Source: Streptomyces marianii (lineage in GTDB: Bacteria; Actinomycetota; Actinomycetes; Streptomycetales; Streptomycetaceae). From it: 64,000 bases of DNA. Numbering within the stretch: the stretch's first letter is position 1; each line of letters opens with the position of its first letter. A program made the position numbers and the translations under genes. The stretch covers positions 62,001-126,000 of the forward strand of contig NZ_VAWE01000001.1 in assembly GCF_005795905.1 (NCBI RefSeq). Reading direction: 5' to 3'. Shown here piece after piece: positions 61,580 to 64,000 of the stretch. The notes below the pieces were generated by a model that saw only the letters and a list, made by a program, of their open reading frames with translations, had not been told where the DNA came from and searched no databases.

Positions 61580-61830
61580 GTCACCCCCCGCGACCGGATG
61601 TATCGCCCTATGAAACAGCGCAGTTGGTCGGCAACGTGATCCGGCATGCCGTCGGCCCGATACGCCTGCGCCTGCTGCACAGCCGGTCGCTGATCTGTGA
61701 GGTCTATGACGGCAGCCTCACCAGCCGCGCCTTCGGCGCGTCGTGTACACCGACGAAGGCGGCGCCGGGGACTGCACCTGGTGGCCGCTCTCTCCCAGCG
61801 GTGGGGCACTCGACAGCCTGAATGATCTTG
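61580..61830 (+). pseudogene. Histidine-kinase-like ATPase (SpoIIE/anti-sigma) C-terminal remnant
   Basis: Reads AQLVGNVIRHAVGPIRLRLL, HSRSLICEVYDGSLTSR (N box and D box), then in the next frame VVYTDEGGAGD and LHLVAALSQRWGTRQPE before a stop. This is the C-terminal ATPase of many Streptomyces SpoIIE-type or RsbW-like proteins (ExVxNxIRH, CEVxD, DEGGxGL). At least two frameshifts and no N-terminus. Confidence 0.65.
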
Positions 61831-61987
61831 TGGGATGCCCGGTTGGCGGTCGTCCAACTCGCTCAGCGACGGTGGACCGGATCCCCCACCGTGGGGTGTC
61901 AGGCCTTCGTACGCGTGCGTCGCGACGACCTGGAGGGCGCCGGTAATGCGGTAGCCACGCGCATCGCCGCATGCCTACTCTGCCGTC

Positions 61988-62779
61988 ATGATCGACTGGT
62001 CCAGCATCGAAGCCGCCGACTGCGCGGTACCCGCGCACCCCCCTATGGGTCATCTGGTGCGAGAACTCTCCCGTGCCCTGGCCGATGCCGATCCCAAGAT
62101 CCGGGACGGGGCCCCGCACACGGTGCTGGCGACCTGGATAGCCCGGGGGGTCATCGACGAGTCCCGGCGGCTGGCGCTCGGTGACGAGATGGCTGCCCGC
62201 TTCCTCGATCCGGAGATCCAGGCTCGGACCTTCGCCCCGCTGGTCCTCGACATGCTCGTGGAAGGGGGAGACCTCAAGGCCGACTGGGTGGACGCGTTCT
62301 CACGTTGGTACCCGGCGGAGACGGAACTGCGCGGCTTTGACGAGAATCTGGGCTGGCTGCACGCTGTCGCGCATGGAGCGGACCTGCTCGGCCGGTTGGG
62401 ATGCCACCCGGAGGTGGACCCGGTGCGGATGCTGGAGCTAGCGGCGGCGCGACTGACGGCTCATACCGACTACGTCTTCGAACAGCTGGAGGACGATCGG
62501 TTGGCAAGGGCGATCGCCTGTGTTCTCACCCGCTCCGACATGAACGAGAACGACGCGACCGGATGGTTGGAACCGATCGGCCTCCGCTTCGGGGCCGACC
62601 GGATCACGACTCCCGTTCCCGCGCACCTCACCAACTGCCTACGCACATTGCGCATGCTCTATGTCTTCGCGGACCGGGGCGTTCGGCCGAGTCCCGAGTC
62701 CGCGCCGATCGCCCTTCACCACCGTGATGCGGTCAAGACACAGCTGGCCGCGGCTCTCGACCTGATCGTCAGAAGATGA
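61988..62779 (+). CDS. DUF2785 domain protein
   Basis: A 263-residue all-helical soluble protein. Core segments: MGHLVRELSRALADADPKIR, DGAPHTVLATWIARGVIDES, RTFAPLVLDMLVEGGDLKAD, GFDENLGWLHAVAHGADLLG and DYVFEQLEDDRLARAIACVL. The GWxHxxAHGADLLxxL block is the DUF2785 signature as I recall it. The start ATG 61988 opens with MIDWSSIEAADCAVP. No purine-rich site is obvious upstream. The function of the family is unknown. The gene is complete. Confidence 0.82.
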   Translation: MIDWSSIEAADCAVPAHPPMGHLVRELSRALADADPKIRDGAPHTVLATWIARGVIDESRRLALGDEMAARFLDPEIQARTFAPLVLDMLVEGGDLKADWVDAFSRWYPAETELRGFDENLGWLHAVAHGADLLGRLGCHPEVDPVRMLELAAARLTAHTDYVFEQLEDDRLARAIACVLTRSDMNENDATGWLEPIGLRFGADRITTPVPAHLTNCLRTLRMLYVFADRGVRPSPESAPIALHHRDAVKTQLAAALDLIVRR

Positions 62780-62861
62780 GTGTGGCTCACCGTCGCGGAC
62801 GACCATGCAGAGTCGGACACTCCGCGTGCCGCGGCGCCTGGGGGAATCGCACCTCACTCGG

Positions 62862-63260
62862 TCACTCGGCCACGACGGCGAAGGCCTCGATCTCCATCAG
62901 CAACTCCGGTCGCACCAGCGAGACGACCTGAACCGCCGAGACGGCCGGCAGTCGGTCCTCGGGGATATGTGCGGCGCGGGCTTCGCGGATGGCCGGCATG
63001 TAAGCCATGTCCGTGACGAAGCAGGTCAGCTTGACCAGGTCGTCGAAGGTGGCACCTGCGGCGCCGAGGCAGCGCCGCAGGTTCTCGAAGACCTGGCGGG
63101 CCTGGGCCACCGGGTCACCCTCGCCGACGACGTCACCGGCCTCGTCCAAGGCGAGCTGGCCGGAGATCGCCACGAAGTGCCCAGTGCCTCGGACGACATG
63201 GGAGTACTGGGCGGCGGGGGCAACCCCGTCCGGTGCGGGGATCCTGATCAACTCACTCAT
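62862..63260 (-). CDS. RidA-family protein
   Basis: A 132-residue protein of the YjgF/YER057c/UK114 family. It reads QYSHVVRGTGHFVAISGQLA, VAQARQVFENLRRCLGAAGA, LVKLTCFVTDMAYMPAIREA, RAAHIPEDRLPAVSAVQVVS and RPELLMEIEAFAVVAE, where the ARPELLMEIEA block with its Arg and Glu forms the active site. RidA enzymes hydrolyse reactive enamine/imine intermediates; distant members act on other small molecules. It lies 145 bases downstream of the questin-oxidase-like gene on the same strand, so a common transcript is possible. Confidence 0.92.
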   Translation of the reverse strand: MSELIRIPAPDGVAPAAQYSHVVRGTGHFVAISGQLALDEAGDVVGEGDPVAQARQVFENLRRCLGAAGATFDDLVKLTCFVTDMAYMPAIREARAAHIPEDRLPAVSAVQVVSLVRPELLMEIEAFAVVAE

Positions 63261-63405
63261 GCGGGCAGCTCTATCACGGTTGCGGCAGGTGCGGTCAAGC
63301 AGAGATCGCCGCGCGGCGGGCGGTGCCGCAGCTCCTCACCCGCCGGGCGGCACCGGGCGAGTGCGAAGTGGCCGAACGCTCACGACCTGGTAAGGCAGCG
63401 GAGGC

Positions 63406-64000
63406 CTAACCCGTGTCGTGCGCGGCGTTGCTCCACGCTACGGGCTCGATCAGTGTGATCGCCCGCTGCGCGGCGCTCAGCGCCAGTGTGTCCGAGGGAT
63501 GGGCGGCGGTCACATCCAGGACGGTGTCGGCCAACTTGACGGCGTGCTCGTCGCCGTGCCGTGCCGCCGCGGCGAAGAGTTCCCGGGCATCGGCTGTCCC
63601 GGTGTCCACCGGCTCGGCCGGACCCTTCGGGCGGCATGCGGCGGCGACTGCTGCGCTCGCGGACCAGGCGGCCCGCAGCGACGCCGACCACAGCTCCCGG
63701 GGCAGCGCCGGCAGTGTCCGCAGCACGGCGTTGGGGGCTGTAGCGGCGTGGACGAGCATGACGGGGTTGCCGTGTGCCTGCGCGGCATAGAAGTGAACGG
63801 TCGCCCGCACCAGTTCGGCCAGTCGCTCGGGCACCGCTGCGTCGGTGAGCCGCTCCCGGGCCCGGGGAAGTTCCTCCAGGCGCGCCGCATAGCCGTCCAG
63901 CCAACGGTGCACCCGAGCGGCCTCCCCGTGCCGTACCAGGGACTCGGCGGCCATCGGGCCGTGGTTGGTCAGCCAGTCGTCGAACTCCGGGCCGGTGGAG
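63406..64000 (-). CDS. Questin oxidase-like (DUF4243) protein, partial
   Basis: The 5' end lies beyond the window. The frame is open to 64000 and reads PEFDDWLTNHGPMAAESLV (NHGPMAAEAL-type motif), HRWLDGYAARLEELPRARER, FYAAQAHGNPVMLVHAATAP and ADTVLDVTAAHPSDTLALSA. This matches the questin-oxidase/DUF4243 family, whose founding member opens an anthraquinone ring in fungi. The end is a natural stop at 63406. The substrate in actinobacteria is unknown. No lesions are seen in the visible part. Confidence 0.75.
   Translation of the reverse strand, partial: STGPEFDDWLTNHGPMAAESLVRHGEAARVHRWLDGYAARLEELPRARERLTDAAVPERLAELVRATVHFYAAQAHGNPVMLVHAATAPNAVLRTLPALPRELWSASLRAAWSASAAVAAACRPKGPAEPVDTGTADARELFAAAARHGDEHAVKLADTVLDVTAAHPSDTLALSAAQRAITLIEPVAWSNAAHDTG

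Noticed and set aside
1..64000. tRNA, rRNA or CRISPR arrays
   Set aside because: None recognised on either strand by eye; a dedicated RNA scan was not possible.

Overview
The window reads as a high-GC actinomycete, almost certainly a Streptomyces or close relative. Evidence is the strong G/C third-position bias, a WhiB regulator, SpoIIE/PP2C-type phosphatases, a GlxA-type AraC regulator, AGGAG-type ribosome sites with many GTG starts, and actinobacterial gene neighbourhoods. The density of insertion sequences (ISs), frameshifted genes and orphan immunity-like genes suggests an accessory region such as a chromosome arm or a large plasmid; which of these cannot be told from the sequence alone.

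Layout. 1-4.3 kb: a TetR regulator, then decayed genes (desaturase, GNAT, deaminase) around an intact IS5-type element (IS-A, 1254-2883). 4.4-7.4 kb: an MFS exporter and a TmrB-like P-loop protein. 6.6-15.4 kb: a nested IS cluster. It holds IS21/istB remains split by a group II intron, which is itself interrupted by an IS5 element with CTAG repeats; an IS701-like element; and IS-B, a relative of IS-A split by an ISAs1 element. 15.6-18.5 kb: a compact molybdopterin operon (66-aa coupled ORF, moaA, a PCD-MoaC fusion, a MoaD-MoaE fusion). 19.4-26.3 kb: a DUF402 gene, an ISL3 element, a SUKH protein, a nucleosidase and IS debris, including a third relic of the IS-A type.

26.5-33.8 kb is the best-preserved block: seven same-strand genes. 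Five of their six junctions are 4-base stop/start overlaps (two) or short linkers; in detail, four are 4-base overlaps and two are gaps of 17 and 20 bases. They encode inositol-phosphate synthase, a UbiA-type prenyltransferase, a sugar-isomerase TIM barrel, EboA, a TatD-type hydrolase, EboE and an EboF-like phosphodiesterase. This is an actinobacterial ebo-type cluster; ebo clusters are linked to metabolite trafficking in cyanobacteria. Inositol-phosphate synthase stands where other ebo clusters carry a dehydroquinate-synthase-like cyclase. Upstream on the same strand are a secreted protein, an FAD monooxygenase and a P450.

38.8-47.2 kb mixes broken genes (SpoIIE phosphatase, TPR-like gene, two TniB-like ATPases, MFS) with an Imm49-like protein and WhiB. 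47.3-48.8 kb is an IS30 element. 49-51.3 kb has a 65-aa membrane protein divergent from an HTH/P-loop-NTPase/repeat protein. 52-55.5 kb holds two short-chain dehydrogenases damaged by a deletion and by an IS1182 insertion in the catalytic YxxxK codons. 55.6-64 kb holds regulators, a lipoprotein, a secreted DD-peptidase-like protein, DUF2785, RidA and a partial questin-oxidase-like gene.

The least described feature is a passenger gene (N-terminal coiled coil, C-terminal winged-helix-like domain) placed tail-to-tail against the transposase in IS-A and IS-B, with a relic in a third copy. All family names come from reading the translations by eye; no database search was run.
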